A stretch of DNA of 64,000 nt from Thalassoglobus sp. JC818 (GCF_040717535.1 NZ_JBFEFI010000011.1:42908-106907), one strand, 5' to 3'; shown: positions 27,118 to 36,784, counted from the first letter of the stretch. The notes: generated from the letters alone by a model not told the origin. A program made the numbers and translations.

Positions 27118-29571
27118 TTATTTGTTGGACATTTCTTCGAACGTCTGATTTCCGATGCGATACTTCTTCCAGTCGCGGTAGTCAAAGTGCCACCATTCGT
27201 ATTCGTAAACGGTGAAGCCCTCTCGCTCCATTGCTCTCCGCAAGTGATCGCGGTACCAGCGCTCGCGTGACGTTCCTCCGGGATACTCCGGATAGGATCG
27301 AGAAGAAAACTCATCGTAGCCTGCCACCATCGGGACTTCAGTGTTAGAAGTCAGATCATACAGCGTGAGGTCGACAGCGCAGCCGCGATTGTGCCGGGAT
27401 CCATTTTGTGGATTCGCGACGAAGTCCTTGAGTTTGGCGGGAGTCGCTTCCCAGAACATTTTCGTGACATACCACGGGCGATAAGCATCGAAAATCTGCA
27501 AGCCGAGACCTTCATCTTTCAACCGCTTCTGGACACGCACCAGAGCTTCAGCAGCCGGCCGCTGGAGAAACGCTCGCGGCTGCTTGTAGAAAACCGCTCC
27601 CATGAAGTTGTTGTCCGTTGCATAACGAATGTCGAGTTGAATGCTGTCATCGAGATTGACGAGTTCGGCAAGATCCGACTTACGGAAGTCTCCAGACTCT
27701 GCAGGCGGACTGGCCTGAAGTGCTTCGACTCGTATTTCTTCGACCGGTCGAACAGGAGTGATGCGGAATGTCTCTCCCTTTTCAGTACCAACCTCGCGCC
27801 GATCAAAGACCACTCCGCCCGAAACAACAGCTGTCACTTTTCCGTCTGAATCGCGAAGGAATTCAACTCCTTCACCACCTGACATTGCATGTTCGTTGTA
27901 CTTGAATTGATCGGGGCCGAGTTCTGTCAGCGGGTAATCGAACAGGTATTCCACCAGCGCATGAAGTTGTCCGTTGACTTCGCGAATATAGACCGGGCTG
28001 TGCTCCTCTCCATACTCACCGATTAAGTCTCTCCACTTATCGGGCACGCCTTCCGGGCAGGTGTCTGGAACTCGACGGAATTTTTTGTCACCGATCGTCA
28101 ACTCATCGTGACTCTGAAAGTCGACTGGCAAACCAAACCCGAAGACATCGTCGACGACCAGATTCCCATCGTTCGCTGAAGCACGCACGATGAAATGAAC
28201 AGGGCCGTAGCTGACAGTTACTTTTCCGGCGATCTCATTAATCCGTGACCAACTCCCTCCGTCGACTTCCTGATAGAGACCGATGATGTCTTGAATTCTC
28301 TCAGCCGGAACCGGGACAGTCGTTTGATATTCAGGAAGTGAGTCTCCTGACTCCGTTGCTAGCGCCAGTTGAAGAGCGTAGTCCGCGAGCCGATCGACGA
28401 CGCCGTTAGTATTATCAAGAGAACATGAAGCAACCGCTCCGAGTTCTTTATCGGGGAGAGCAGACAACTGAGTTGAAAACCCGTAAACCGCCCCAGCATG
28501 CCCGACCTTCTTAGTGCCGTCGAGTTGGCTGATATCGAATCCGATGCCGAACTGCTGTGGTTTCCCGGACTCATCCAATTGTTCAGCCATCATTTCCTCC
28601 AGCAATTTCTGGCTGATGATGCGTTTCCCTTTAAAAACTCCGTCATTAAGAATGCACTGAACAAACTTGGACAAATCAACCATGCTGGCCCGGAGCCCAC
28701 CGGCTGGATCAATCCCGAGACTAAAGACCGGTGCTGGGAATTGACCTCTTTCAAACGTTTGCAAACGTCCTTGCGCAACATTGGGTTTCATTGAGTCAGT
28801 AACACTAAAACCACTCTGCTTCATTTCGAGAGGATTTATTAACTCCTCATGAATACACTCGGAATATGACTTCCCAAGAGCTTCCTGTAAGGCAAGGCCA
28901 ACGACGGTGATTCCCGCGTTGGAGTATTTCGTCTTTGTTTCTGGAGGATAGACAAGCTTGGTGTCGTTCAAACTAGCAACAGTTTCTTCAAGTGTTGGCT
29001 CAGAAGCATCGTAGTAACTTCCAACTGGTGGCTCTCTGACAATTCCAGAACGATGCGACATCAACATTCGCAGCGTGATCGGCTTGTCGGTTGGATTCTC
29101 CGGTTGGAAAGACGGAAGAATATCCGTCACAGGAGCATCGATATCGAGCTTGCCTTCGTCGGCAAGCTTCATAATCGCCAAGTCGGTGAACAGTTTGGAA
29201 ACCGAACCAAGGCGGAAAATCGTCGCTGGATCACAGGGAGTTTCGCCTTCCAGGTCTTTATGACCAAAACCCGAACTCCAAAGAACACCGTCACGATTGA
29301 CGAGAGCGATTGAAATCGCGGGAAGATTCTTCTGCTCCATTTCGTAGGAAATGGCGGCTTCCAGTTTTTGGATCGCAGCGTCGTTGAAACTTACTGCAGC
29401 TGATGCTTCAGCTTTCGCAACGTCTTTGTCTTGCGCAAACAGTCGAGGAGCATGACTTAGAAGCAAATCACTGCCGGCCACCAACAACAACGTCAGTAGA
29501 GCAACTCTCATATTCCAGCAAGTCTTCGTACGACACACGTTTTTGCTCCAATAGTCCAAACGATTTAGCAC
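27118..29571 (-). CDS. Fusion: serine beta-lactamase-type hydrolase + VanX-type D-Ala-D-Ala dipeptidase
   Basis: The 817-residue exported protein fuses two enzymes that act on D-amino-acid peptides. Residues about 60-400 are a class C beta-lactamase/esterase domain with the full triad: Ser123-x-x-Lys126 (SVSK), Tyr216-x-Asn218 (YSN) and HAG near 355. Residues about 420-600 look like the beta-barrel domain often attached to such hydrolases. Residues about 640-817 are a VanX/DdpX-like M15 zinc dipeptidase with His727-x6-Asp734 (SRHNRGCAVD) and Glu792-x-x-His795 (EWWH). A signal peptide (VALLTLLLVAGSDLLLS) places it in the periplasm. The GTG at 29571 has AAGGA eight bases upstream; the ATG at 29511 would shorten the N-region. 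It follows the epimerase gene by 59 bases, pointing to turnover of murein peptides. Confidence 0.9.
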   Translation of the reverse strand: MLNRLDYWSKNVCRTKTCWNMRVALLTLLLVAGSDLLLSHAPRLFAQDKDVAKAEASAAVSFNDAAIQKLEAAISYEMEQKNLPAISIALVNRDGVLWSSGFGHKDLEGETPCDPATIFRLGSVSKLFTDLAIMKLADEGKLDIDAPVTDILPSFQPENPTDKPITLRMLMSHRSGIVREPPVGSYYDASEPTLEETVASLNDTKLVYPPETKTKYSNAGITVVGLALQEALGKSYSECIHEELINPLEMKQSGFSVTDSMKPNVAQGRLQTFERGQFPAPVFSLGIDPAGGLRASMVDLSKFVQCILNDGVFKGKRIISQKLLEEMMAEQLDESGKPQQFGIGFDISQLDGTKKVGHAGAVYGFSTQLSALPDKELGAVASCSLDNTNGVVDRLADYALQLALATESGDSLPEYQTTVPVPAERIQDIIGLYQEVDGGSWSRINEIAGKVTVSYGPVHFIVRASANDGNLVVDDVFGFGLPVDFQSHDELTIGDKKFRRVPDTCPEGVPDKWRDLIGEYGEEHSPVYIREVNGQLHALVEYLFDYPLTELGPDQFKYNEHAMSGGEGVEFLRDSDGKVTAVVSGGVVFDRREVGTEKGETFRITPVRPVEEIRVEALQASPPAESGDFRKSDLAELVNLDDSIQLDIRYATDNNFMGAVFYKQPRAFLQRPAAEALVRVQKRLKDEGLGLQIFDAYRPWYVTKMFWEATPAKLKDFVANPQNGSRHNRGCAVDLTLYDLTSNTEVPMVAGYDEFSSRSYPEYPGGTSRERWYRDHLRRAMEREGFTVYEYEWWHFDYRDWKKYRIGNQTFEEMSNK

Positions 29572-29630
29572 TTCAATATTCCTTAAATAGTCGAGCCCAG
29601 CTGATTTTCACAAACCGAAATCAATCGCCG

Positions 29631-30671
29631 TTAAGAAGCTGATAGCTGCGGTTTCGACTTCAGGCCCCCACCGCTCCCGTTGCCATCAACAAGATTGACG
29701 ACTCCTTGTGAAACGGAAACGCCGACTGCCGGGTCACTTTCAATTAGACAGGAGCCATCGAGGTCGGCATAGTCCAAGAGTGGGAGCAATTGGGCTGCTC
29801 CGCTAATCCCGATTGAGCTTTCGATCATACACCCAACCATAGTCTTCAAGCCGATTTCTCTCGCACTCTTTAGCATGCTGAGCGCCGGGGTCAGTCCACC
29901 ACATTTGCAGATCTTGACGTTGATGCCATGGAACCGCCCCTCGCATCGACGTACATCTTCTTCGACCTGACAACTCTCATCGGCGATCACTGGCAGTGCA
30001 GAATTCTCAAAGACAAACTCTTGATCGGTCACCGACGCATCGGCTGGCAAGGGTTGCTCGATGTACTCGACCCCCAAATCTTTGAGGAGCATCGAATTGT
30101 CGACGGTTTCCTGAGGGCCCCATCCGCAGTTGGCATCGACCCGAAACACCGCGTCAGTCTCTTGCCGTAAGGCTTTCATGATCTCCAGATCACGGTCTGT
30201 TCCCAACTTGATCTTATAGATTCCCCACCCCTGCTGTTGATTCAGCTTCTCGATCATCTTGGGAATAGAATCAATACCGATAGTGTAACTCGACACGGGA
30301 ACGTTCTCCCACGTCAGCCCCCAACGTTTCCAAGTCGGCAACTGCTTCGTCCGAGCAAAGTAGTCATGGGCAGCCATGTCGAAGGCGGACAAAGCAAAAA
30401 GATCGCCATCAAGTCTTTCGCGAAACTGTTGCCAAAGGTCTTCGGGAGGTTGGCTGATATACTCTTCAAGCAGTGGCTCGATTTTCGAAAGCGATTCTTC
30501 CATGGATGCAATCGTGTGACCGTAATAGGGATTCTCGGTCACTTCGCCAAAACCAGAGATGCCGTCGTGCTCAAGCTGCACGACGAGGCTCTTCTGATGT
30601 GTAATCGAGCCACGCGCGATTGTGAATGGTTCTCGAAGCTTAAGCGTCAGATGATGCTTCGTCAGTTTCAT
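29631..30671 (-). CDS. Dipeptide epimerase-like enolase-superfamily racemase
   Basis: The 346-residue protein is a member of the muconate-lactonising/L-Ala-D/L-Glu epimerase group. The catalytic set is complete: IYKIKLG with the KxK base, then metal ligands in VDANCGW, YIEQPL and VIADESC, and KICKCGGLTPAL with the second base lysine. These enzymes invert the alpha-carbon of an amino-acid unit, classically L-Ala-D-Glu in murein recycling. When paired with a DUF1611 protein, as here with a four-base overlap, homologues in marine Proteobacteria (DgcA) have been reported to racemise N-acetyl-D-glutamate; I recall this from the literature and did not check it. Either reading fits glutamate salvage. 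The C-terminal GNGSGGGLKSKPQLSAS is a disordered tail outside the family core. Confidence 0.88.
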   Translation of the reverse strand: MKLTKHHLTLKLREPFTIARGSITHQKSLVVQLEHDGISGFGEVTENPYYGHTIASMEESLSKIEPLLEEYISQPPEDLWQQFRERLDGDLFALSAFDMAAHDYFARTKQLPTWKRWGLTWENVPVSSYTIGIDSIPKMIEKLNQQQGWGIYKIKLGTDRDLEIMKALRQETDAVFRVDANCGWGPQETVDNSMLLKDLGVEYIEQPLPADASVTDQEFVFENSALPVIADESCQVEEDVRRCEGRFHGINVKICKCGGLTPALSMLKSAREIGLKTMVGCMIESSIGISGAAQLLPLLDYADLDGSCLIESDPAVGVSVSQGVVNLVDGNGSGGGLKSKPQLSAS

Positions 30672-31735
30672 GAGCTCTTTGCCCCCTTACGCAAGTTGAG
30701 ACACGCTTCCACCAGCTTGTCCGGCCCTTCTCGATAAACATCACAAGCTGGCAGCCCGGTCTCATCGCTAATTCGACTGATTTCAGCTTCTGCTTCTTCT
30801 TCGTTCAGTGTCCGTGTATTCACTCCAATTCCAATGACTTTGCACGGATGACGTAGATTGGCAATCGCTTCCGCAACAAGCATTTGCTGAAGGATTGGTA
30901 CCAACGGGACTGAATCGAGACCTTTCACTTCCTCACGGCCAGCTTCATAGCAGAAAATGAGACCATCAGGGGCGCATCCGTGAAGCAGGCCGACGGTCAC
31001 GCCAGAGAACGCAGGATGGGCGACACTTCCCTGCCCCTCAACGAGCAGAATGTCGTGTTCCTGACTCTCAAGAACAAGATTCTCAGCAGCTCCGTTGATG
31101 AAGTCTGCAACTACGCAGTCGATCGGCACACCAGCTCCGGAGACCATAATGCCGGTTTGCCCTGTGGCGAGAAACTTCGCGTCGTGCCCGAGTTCTTTGA
31201 GGGCTCGCTCTAACTCAATCATCGTCACCATTTTGCCAACGCTGCAATCGTGGCCGACAGCATGAATCCGCAGACTTCCGGAACGAAACTTCGCCCCCGT
31301 TGCTGTGCTACGAAAGCTGTTCTTACGGACGTCGATCAGTCTTCCGCCATGATCCGCCAACAACTCGACGAATTCATCGTTGTCGGTGAGAAAGTCATGC
31401 AGCCCGGAAACAACATCGAGTTTCCTTCGAATCGCACTCCGAACAATTGGTTGCCATTCTTCTGGCAGCTTTCCGCCTGGTGGAGCAATGCCAACATACA
31501 GTGCGTCTGCATTGGGAACCTCGGAGAGTTCGTTGACAACGGGAATCTCACCTCCGACACCAAAGAGCTCGTCAGCGGTTTGAGCTGTTGCCGTTCGATC
31601 GATCACAGCTGCGATATCGGCTGTTCGATAACGTAACATGCTGATGGCGGTTTTCGCGAGAAATGGAGTCGAGTATCCATCTGTAAGGAGTGCAATGCGA
31701 TGATGGGAAAGAAACTCACTCGTCGGTTGAGGCAT
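30668..31735 (-). CDS. DUF1611 protein (DgcN-like)
   Basis: From the ATG at 31735 the protein is about 355 residues. It has an N-terminal Rossmann-like part (HHRIALLTDGYSTPFLAKTAISMLRY) and a C-terminal P-loop-type domain starting at IHAVGHDCSVGKMVTMIELERAL, with DILLVEGQGSVAHPAFSG as the second conserved strand; this is the DUF1611 family. Homologues next to the epimerase were reported as D-glutamate N-acetyltransferases (DgcN), from memory. The acceptor here is not proven. Its stop overlaps the epimerase start by four bases, so the two are translated together. A frame open to 31831 adds 32 residues with no family likeness and is not used. The set DUF1611-epimerase-VanX fusion reads as one minus-strand operon. 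Confidence 0.85.
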   Translation of the reverse strand: MPQPTSEFLSHHRIALLTDGYSTPFLAKTAISMLRYRTADIAAVIDRTATAQTADELFGVGGEIPVVNELSEVPNADALYVGIAPPGGKLPEEWQPIVRSAIRRKLDVVSGLHDFLTDNDEFVELLADHGGRLIDVRKNSFRSTATGAKFRSGSLRIHAVGHDCSVGKMVTMIELERALKELGHDAKFLATGQTGIMVSGAGVPIDCVVADFINGAAENLVLESQEHDILLVEGQGSVAHPAFSGVTVGLLHGCAPDGLIFCYEAGREEVKGLDSVPLVPILQQMLVAEAIANLRHPCKVIGIGVNTRTLNEEEAEAEISRISDETGLPACDVYREGPDKLVEACLNLRKGAKSS

Positions 31736-31904
31736 CGTCGTCCCAGTTAGTCTAATTAATCGTTTCGAGTCTATATTCGGTTTACTTAATACAAGTCGAT
31801 CTTGAAGAGGAAAGGCTTCGTTCGTTCTCACTCATACATTAGAGCGTCATTAGGAACTCACAAGCGATTCATTAATCAGCAATGACTTCGCAAATGATCG
31901 AAGC

Positions 31905-33374
31905 CTAGAGTTGTCCAAGCGGTCGACGTCCCGGGCCTGATTCTTCTCCGTCGCCGAGATCTTTTCGCATTTCCTCGGCATGCATCTGGAGTTCTTCAAC
32001 GACATCCGGGTGCTGTTCTGCAAGGTTCGTTGTCTCACCAATATCTGATTCAAGATCGAAGAGGGAGAGCTCAAGTTGATGCGGCTTTGAACCACCTCCG
32101 GGAAGCCCTCCTTTTCCAGGAATCGGTGTTCCGTATTTCTGAGGAAACATCAGCTTCCATTTGCCTTTTCTCAGGGCCACTAGGCGATTCTTACCATCGT
32201 AGTGGTAGAACACTTCATGCGGGCTCTGTGCATTTTCACTCCCACGAATAAGTTTCGAGATGTCGTGCCCATCGATCTTTCGCTCAGGCAAAGTTGCTTC
32301 AGCGAAATTGGCGATCGTCGGCAGCAAATCAATTGTCCCTGCCACTTCCTTACACACCACACCGGCTGGAATCACCCCAGGCCATCTCATGAGACATGAA
32401 ACACGGAAGCCGCCTTCGAAATTGCTTCCTTTGCCCTCACGCAGTGGCTTAGCAGACCCTGCATGGTCCCCATAGGACAACCATGGGCCGTTGTCAGAAG
32501 TGAAAACAATCAGAGTATTCTCGTCGATGTTTAATTCCTGGAGTGTTTCGATAATTCGGCCGACCTGCCAGTCAATCTCGCTAATGACATCCCCATACAA
32601 CCCGCGAGGTGTCTTCCCTTCATACTTATCCGACACAAATAACGGAACATGCGGTTGCGGATTCGGTAAGTAAAGAAAGAACGGATTCGCATGATTCCGC
32701 TGAATGAAGTCAACGGCGCGTTCGGTCAATTGTGTGGTGAGTTGAACCTGATCCTCCGGCTGAACGGCTTCGTTCACAACTTCAAGCCCATTATAAAGCG
32801 GAAGGTTCGGCCACTTCTTGAGTCGCTCTTCCAGTGGCAAGTGTCGAACTCCTGGATGAAACGGCCACATGTCGTTGGAGTACGGCAGACCAAAGTACTC
32901 ATCGAATCCCTGATTCGGAGGCAGGAACGCTGGCTGATGTCCCAAGTGCCATTTCCCAAAACAAGCTGTCGCGTATCCCTTCGTTTTGAGAATATCTGCG
33001 ATTGTCTCTTCTTCCGGGTTCAATCCGTTCTTCGAATGCGGCCCAAAGTTTCCGCCAACACCAACTCGCGTGGGAATGCAGCCCGTCATGAGTGCTGCTC
33101 TTGAAGGGCTACAGAACGAACGTCCGACATAAAAGTCGGTGAACTTCATTCCTTCCGCGGCCATCTGATCGAGATGAGGAGTCTGATAGCCTTCAGCCCC
33201 GAAAGGTCCGATGTCGGCATATCCCATGTCGTCACAAAAGATGACGATAAAATTCGGCGAAGCATCTTTCTTCGAGGAAGAATCTTCGGAAACTGCGACA
33301 GAACAGAAAGCGAGCCCGAAAGCGACAACAGCAGGCAGGCAACTTCGGAGTATCAAGAACATCATTTCACCCAT
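31905..33374 (-). CDS. Sulfatase (arylsulfatase A-like), exported
   Basis: This 489-residue sulfatase has a signal peptide (about 1-29) and the formylglycine motif at Cys88 (CSPSRAALMTG), which a formylglycine-generating enzyme must oxidise. Metal and substrate residues are seen in NFIVIFCDDMGYADIG, GKWHLGHQPAFLP and VFTSDNGPWLSYGDHAG. Such enzymes cut sulfate esters from glycans outside the cytoplasm. The tail (GDGEESGPGRRPLGQL) is typical of planctomycete family members. It is divergent from the next sulfatase across a 474-base gap. No glycoside hydrolase lies nearby to suggest the polysaccharide. Start codons at 33374 and a few codons later are equally possible. Confidence 0.94.
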   Translation of the reverse strand: MGEMMFLILRSCLPAVVAFGLAFCSVAVSEDSSSKKDASPNFIVIFCDDMGYADIGPFGAEGYQTPHLDQMAAEGMKFTDFYVGRSFCSPSRAALMTGCIPTRVGVGGNFGPHSKNGLNPEEETIADILKTKGYATACFGKWHLGHQPAFLPPNQGFDEYFGLPYSNDMWPFHPGVRHLPLEERLKKWPNLPLYNGLEVVNEAVQPEDQVQLTTQLTERAVDFIQRNHANPFFLYLPNPQPHVPLFVSDKYEGKTPRGLYGDVISEIDWQVGRIIETLQELNIDENTLIVFTSDNGPWLSYGDHAGSAKPLREGKGSNFEGGFRVSCLMRWPGVIPAGVVCKEVAGTIDLLPTIANFAEATLPERKIDGHDISKLIRGSENAQSPHEVFYHYDGKNRLVALRKGKWKLMFPQKYGTPIPGKGGLPGGGSKPHQLELSLFDLESDIGETTNLAEQHPDVVEELQMHAEEMRKDLGDGEESGPGRRPLGQL

Positions 33375-33848
33375 TTGAAATTCAAAGATGGCGACAACGA
33401 CTCATCAAACAAACGTTAATGGCAACCGGTATTGGGTCGCAATCCACTCCGGTCTGGATCGAATGAGAACACCGATTCCACCCAACATGATCCTGACAAT
33501 CGGACCACCGAAAATCGGCACGTCCTCAAATTTTTTTGCCAGCATCTCATGCGGAATTGAGAGTCCGATCGAAAATTCAGACGCCATTCAAAGTCACCGC
33601 TTCTGCGGGTTGCGGAATCGGATTGCTCAACCTGCAAAGCCTCGAAGCTTCCACAACTCGTGCCGTCACGAAAGGTGCCGCAGGCAGAGATCGATTGATG
33701 CACGCGTGCAAACAAAGCATTCATTCATCACAATGCGTCGATATCAATGGCAGCCCGAGCATCGACGATCGTCTTCAGGAACATGACAAGCCTTCAAAGC
33801 CGTGAGAACTTCTCCGACGCTCAAATTTCAAACTGGATCAGGTGAATA
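33375..33848. other. Gap between divergent sulfatase genes
   Basis: This 474-base stretch should hold two divergent promoters. Several short frames cross it in both directions, but none has family likeness or a ribosome binding site, and they mutually overlap. I see no hairpin or repeat of note. Confidence 0.5.
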
Positions 33849-35468
33849 GTGACAGTTTTTCGAAACGCCGTAACCGTTGTCGCGATGGTCGTCTTTTTGA
33901 GCTTACTGGCCCAGGAAACGATCGCTTCGAGTCCGAACTTCCTCGTGATTATCGTCGACGACTTGGGCTTTTCAGACGTTGGGAGCTACGGCGGAGAAAT
34001 CGCGACTCCCAATCTTGATCGACTTGCAGAGAACGGATTGCGCTACAGTCAGTTCTACAATACCGCTCGCTGCTGGCCTTCACGAGCAGCACTGCTCACC
34101 GGTTACTACGCTCAACAAGTCCGACGAGATGGGTTTCCGGGAATTGCAGGTGGTGGACGTGGAGATCGCCCCAATTGGGCGAGGCTGCTCCCGGAAGTCC
34201 TCGCTCAAGCGGGTTATCGATCCTACCATTCAGGCAAGTGGCACCTCGATGGCATGCCGATTGAAACGGGTTTTCACCGTTCGTATCTGTTGAAAGATCA
34301 GGGTCGCTTTTTCAATCCACAGGTCCATTGGAAGGACGATGAACGACTTCCCGCAGTCGAAAAGAACAGCGGATATTATGGAACGATCGCCATCGCCGAT
34401 CACGCTATCGCTTGCCTTGCGGAGCACAATAGCGAACACGCTGATGAACCTTTCTTCCACTACCTCGCATTCACCGCTCCTCATTTCCCGCTCCACGCTT
34501 TGCCGGAAGACATCGAGCGCTACGCCGGTCGCTACGATCAGGGTTGGGAGCAAGTCCGAGCTGATCGCTGGAACCGGATGCAGCAAATCGGTTTGCTGAC
34601 CGGTCAGCTCTCTCCTGTCGAATCAGAAATTGGTCCTCCGTACGACTTCCCTGAGCACTTCAAGATTCTGGGCCCGGGAGAGGTCAACCGCCCATTGGAA
34701 TGGGACACCATGTCCACTCTGCAACAAAAGTTCCAAGCACAGAAAATGGAGGTTCATGCTGCGATGGTTGATCGTGTCGATCAGGAAATCGGACGCGTGT
34801 TGAATCAACTCGAAGAGATGAACCAGCTCGACAACACACTGATCATGTTCCTCTCAGACAACGGGGCGAGTGCCGAAATCATGGTGCGAGCTGATGGCCA
34901 CGACCCCGAAGCCAGCTTTGGTTCCGCGGAGAGTTACCTTTGCCTCGGCCCAGGATGGTCGACTTGTTCCAACACACCGTTTCGACGACACAAGACTTGG
35001 ACACACGAAGGAGGAATCTCGACACCTCTGATTGTCCACTGGCCCAACGGAATCTCGACTCCGGGTGCATTCCGAAGCACACCCGCTCACGTCATCGACA
35101 TCGCCCCCACACTGATTGAACTCGCAGGTACAACCCGCTTCACTGAATGGGAAGGTGCCCCGGTTCCAACTCCGCCGGGCCAAAGCCTCGTCGATTCCTT
35201 CGCCTCAGATGACTCTGAATCAGATAGAACACTCTGGTGGTCACACGAAAACAATCACGCGATCCGAATGGGAAACTGGAAAGCAGTCGTCTCCGGTGCT
35301 GATGAAGACTGGGAACTCTACAACCTCGAGGAAGACCGCACCGAAACGCAAAATCTAGCGACTGAGGAACCAGACCGTCTCGAATCCTTACGAGCGAAGT
35401 GGACCGATCTTCGAAATCAGTTCTATCAGCAAGCGACAGGCAAGACGGTTCCGAACGACCTCAACTAG
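33849..35468 (+). CDS. Sulfatase (arylsulfatase A-like), exported
   Basis: The 539-residue protein has a signal peptide (about 1-27, ending TIASS) and the sulfatase core. The catalytic cysteine is Cys75 in CWPSRAALLTG, with Trp where Ser or Thr is more common. Other landmarks are FLVIIVDDLGFSDVGSYGG, SGKWHLDGMP and IMFLSDNGASAEIM. The insertion around residues 350-400 (SFGSAESYLCLGPGWSTCSNTPFRRHKTWTHEGG) is characteristic of the arylsulfatase subgroup close to PDB-type choline/aryl sulfatases. The start is a GTG with AGGTGA nearby; the next ATG would remove part of the signal. It is followed after 213 bases by tRNA-Val(GAC). The substrate cannot be inferred. Confidence 0.94.
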   Translation: MTVFRNAVTVVAMVVFLSLLAQETIASSPNFLVIIVDDLGFSDVGSYGGEIATPNLDRLAENGLRYSQFYNTARCWPSRAALLTGYYAQQVRRDGFPGIAGGGRGDRPNWARLLPEVLAQAGYRSYHSGKWHLDGMPIETGFHRSYLLKDQGRFFNPQVHWKDDERLPAVEKNSGYYGTIAIADHAIACLAEHNSEHADEPFFHYLAFTAPHFPLHALPEDIERYAGRYDQGWEQVRADRWNRMQQIGLLTGQLSPVESEIGPPYDFPEHFKILGPGEVNRPLEWDTMSTLQQKFQAQKMEVHAAMVDRVDQEIGRVLNQLEEMNQLDNTLIMFLSDNGASAEIMVRADGHDPEASFGSAESYLCLGPGWSTCSNTPFRRHKTWTHEGGISTPLIVHWPNGISTPGAFRSTPAHVIDIAPTLIELAGTTRFTEWEGAPVPTPPGQSLVDSFASDDSESDRTLWWSHENNHAIRMGNWKAVVSGADEDWELYNLEEDRTETQNLATEEPDRLESLRAKWTDLRNQFYQQATGKTVPNDLN

Positions 35469-35681
35469 TTCTTTTGGCAACTCACCGTTGAAGTTGCTTA
35501 GGAGTTCGGCAACCTTAAGAAATTTCCATTTGAGTGACGAAATCTGCACCAACATCGGAACCAGCAGAACCCCGTCGCCTGACAGAATCAAACACGCACC
35601 GAGACGACCACATCAACTCGCCGATTCGCGCAATCTTCTTGCTTGACGGAGCCAAACCCTGTAGATACAGTTCGCACTCAG

Positions 35682-35755
35682 GCACCCGTAGCTCAGTTGG
35701 TTAGAGTGCATGCTTGACATGCATGAGGTCGCTGGTTCGAGTCCAGCCGGGTGCA
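35682..35755 (+). tRNA. tRNA-Val (anticodon GAC)
   Basis: A 74-base cloverleaf folds by hand: acceptor GCACCCG/CGGGTGC, D stem GCTC/GAGT, anticodon stem CATGC/GCATG with loop TTGACAT giving anticodon GAC, and T stem GCTGG/CCAGC with loop TTCGAGT. Discriminator A, CCA not encoded. It reads GUC/GUU codons and complements the UAC isoacceptor at 14841. Bases 35712-35754 contain the 43-mer that is found again, exact, on the minus strand at 63843-63885. Confidence 0.96.
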
Positions 35756-35909
35756 CTTCTTTTAACTTCTTGTGGACACGCTTCTTGTGTCAACCATCGG
35801 TCATCAAAATGATGGACCATCCAGAGTTTGACAGTTTCGTGGCAGGAACATGCCAGGACACTGCCGGTGGGTTTCGCTTCGATCCATAAGTGTCTCGGCG
35901 AGTCGCTCA

Positions 35910-36440
35910 CTAAATCTCTTCGCTGAGTTCTTTCTTCAGCCACGCTTTGGCGAAACTCAGTTCTGCTTGAACTGTCGAGCGGGAAACGTCGAGTTCAGTC
36001 GCGATTTCTTCGCCAGTCAAACCGCCGAAGAACTTCAGCTCAACAATTTGGGCTGGGCGGGGATGTGATTCTTCCAGCACTTTCAACGCATCATGTAACT
36101 CGATGACGTTCACACGTGACGTGCCCGTCGTCATGGAAGGAAAGAGTTCTTCACCCCGACCTTCAGGGCCACCTCGTTTGAGTGATTTCCGCTTGCGTGC
36201 GTGATCGACAAGCAGGCGACGAAGAATGTTCGCTCCGACTGCCATCGCGTGCGTTCGATCTTCGAGATCGACATTGCGCTGTTCGAGCAGCTTCATGACG
36301 GCGTCGTTGACCAGCAGTGTTGGTTGCAGTGAGTGGCCCGGCGTCTCTTTCTTCAGTTCTCGATCGGCGAGCTGATGCAGTTGGTCATACATCGACTGAT
36401 GCCACTTCGGCTTCGAAGAATCTTGCCTGCCTGCCATCAA
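35910..36440 (-). CDS. ECF-type RNA polymerase sigma factor (planctomycete TIGR02999-like)
   Basis: The 176-residue protein has sigma region 2 at about 10-85 (YDQLHQLADRELKKETPGHSLQPTLLVNDAVMKLLEQ) and region 4 at about 115-172 (ARPAQIVELKFFGGLTGEEIATELDVSRSTVQAELSFAKAWLKKEL). The LQPT-LVNDA wording is that of the ECF subfamily common in Planctomycetes. These small sigma factors steer polymerase to regulon promoters. It is divergent from a large Ser/Thr kinase; in this phylum such ECF sigma-kinase pairs are frequent, and the kinase may control the sigma factor, as there is no anti-sigma gene here. The start is one of two adjacent ATGs at 36440/36437. Confidence 0.92.
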   Translation of the reverse strand: MMAGRQDSSKPKWHQSMYDQLHQLADRELKKETPGHSLQPTLLVNDAVMKLLEQRNVDLEDRTHAMAVGANILRRLLVDHARKRKSLKRGGPEGRGEELFPSMTTGTSRVNVIELHDALKVLEESHPRPAQIVELKFFGGLTGEEIATELDVSRSTVQAELSFAKAWLKKELSEEI

Positions 36441-36784
36441 TCCCGAAGCCCTTCTTCACTCAAGTGCGACGAAAACTCATCGCTTCAGAAAACTTGAAAA
36501 TACTGCTGCACAACCTGAACTCAATTCTCGCCAATCTTCACAGCAAGAACAACTTGCCGCTCAAAGAAATTCGCCTTGAGTGACTGAGTTTTTTTCGACT
36601 CTCACCGTGTTCTCGGCGAGTTCCTGATCTCTCGTTTGCAGCGTCTTGCACCGCAGGCAGAGGGTTCATCAACAAGTATGAGTTTCAGCGAGTGGATCTG
36701 ACTGTATGGCGTTTTCTCGTTCTGACTTGAGCTGAGGTCATCAATCCGCATTCCATTTCTTGGCACTTCGAAGGAGGTCATCTC
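36441..36784. other. Divergent promoter region of sigma factor and kinase
   Basis: This 344-base gap has no gene. It ends with AAGGAGG at 36771-36777, a near-perfect ribosome binding site seven bases before the GTG at 36785. Both promoters should lie within; I cannot assign a -10/-35 pair. A short run TTTTTTT-like stretch near 36590 is the only low-complexity element. Confidence 0.5.

Noticed and set aside
30722..31831. Longer DUF1611 start at 31831
   Set aside because: The extra 32 residues are not family-like and the ATG at 31735 begins just before the conserved first strand.
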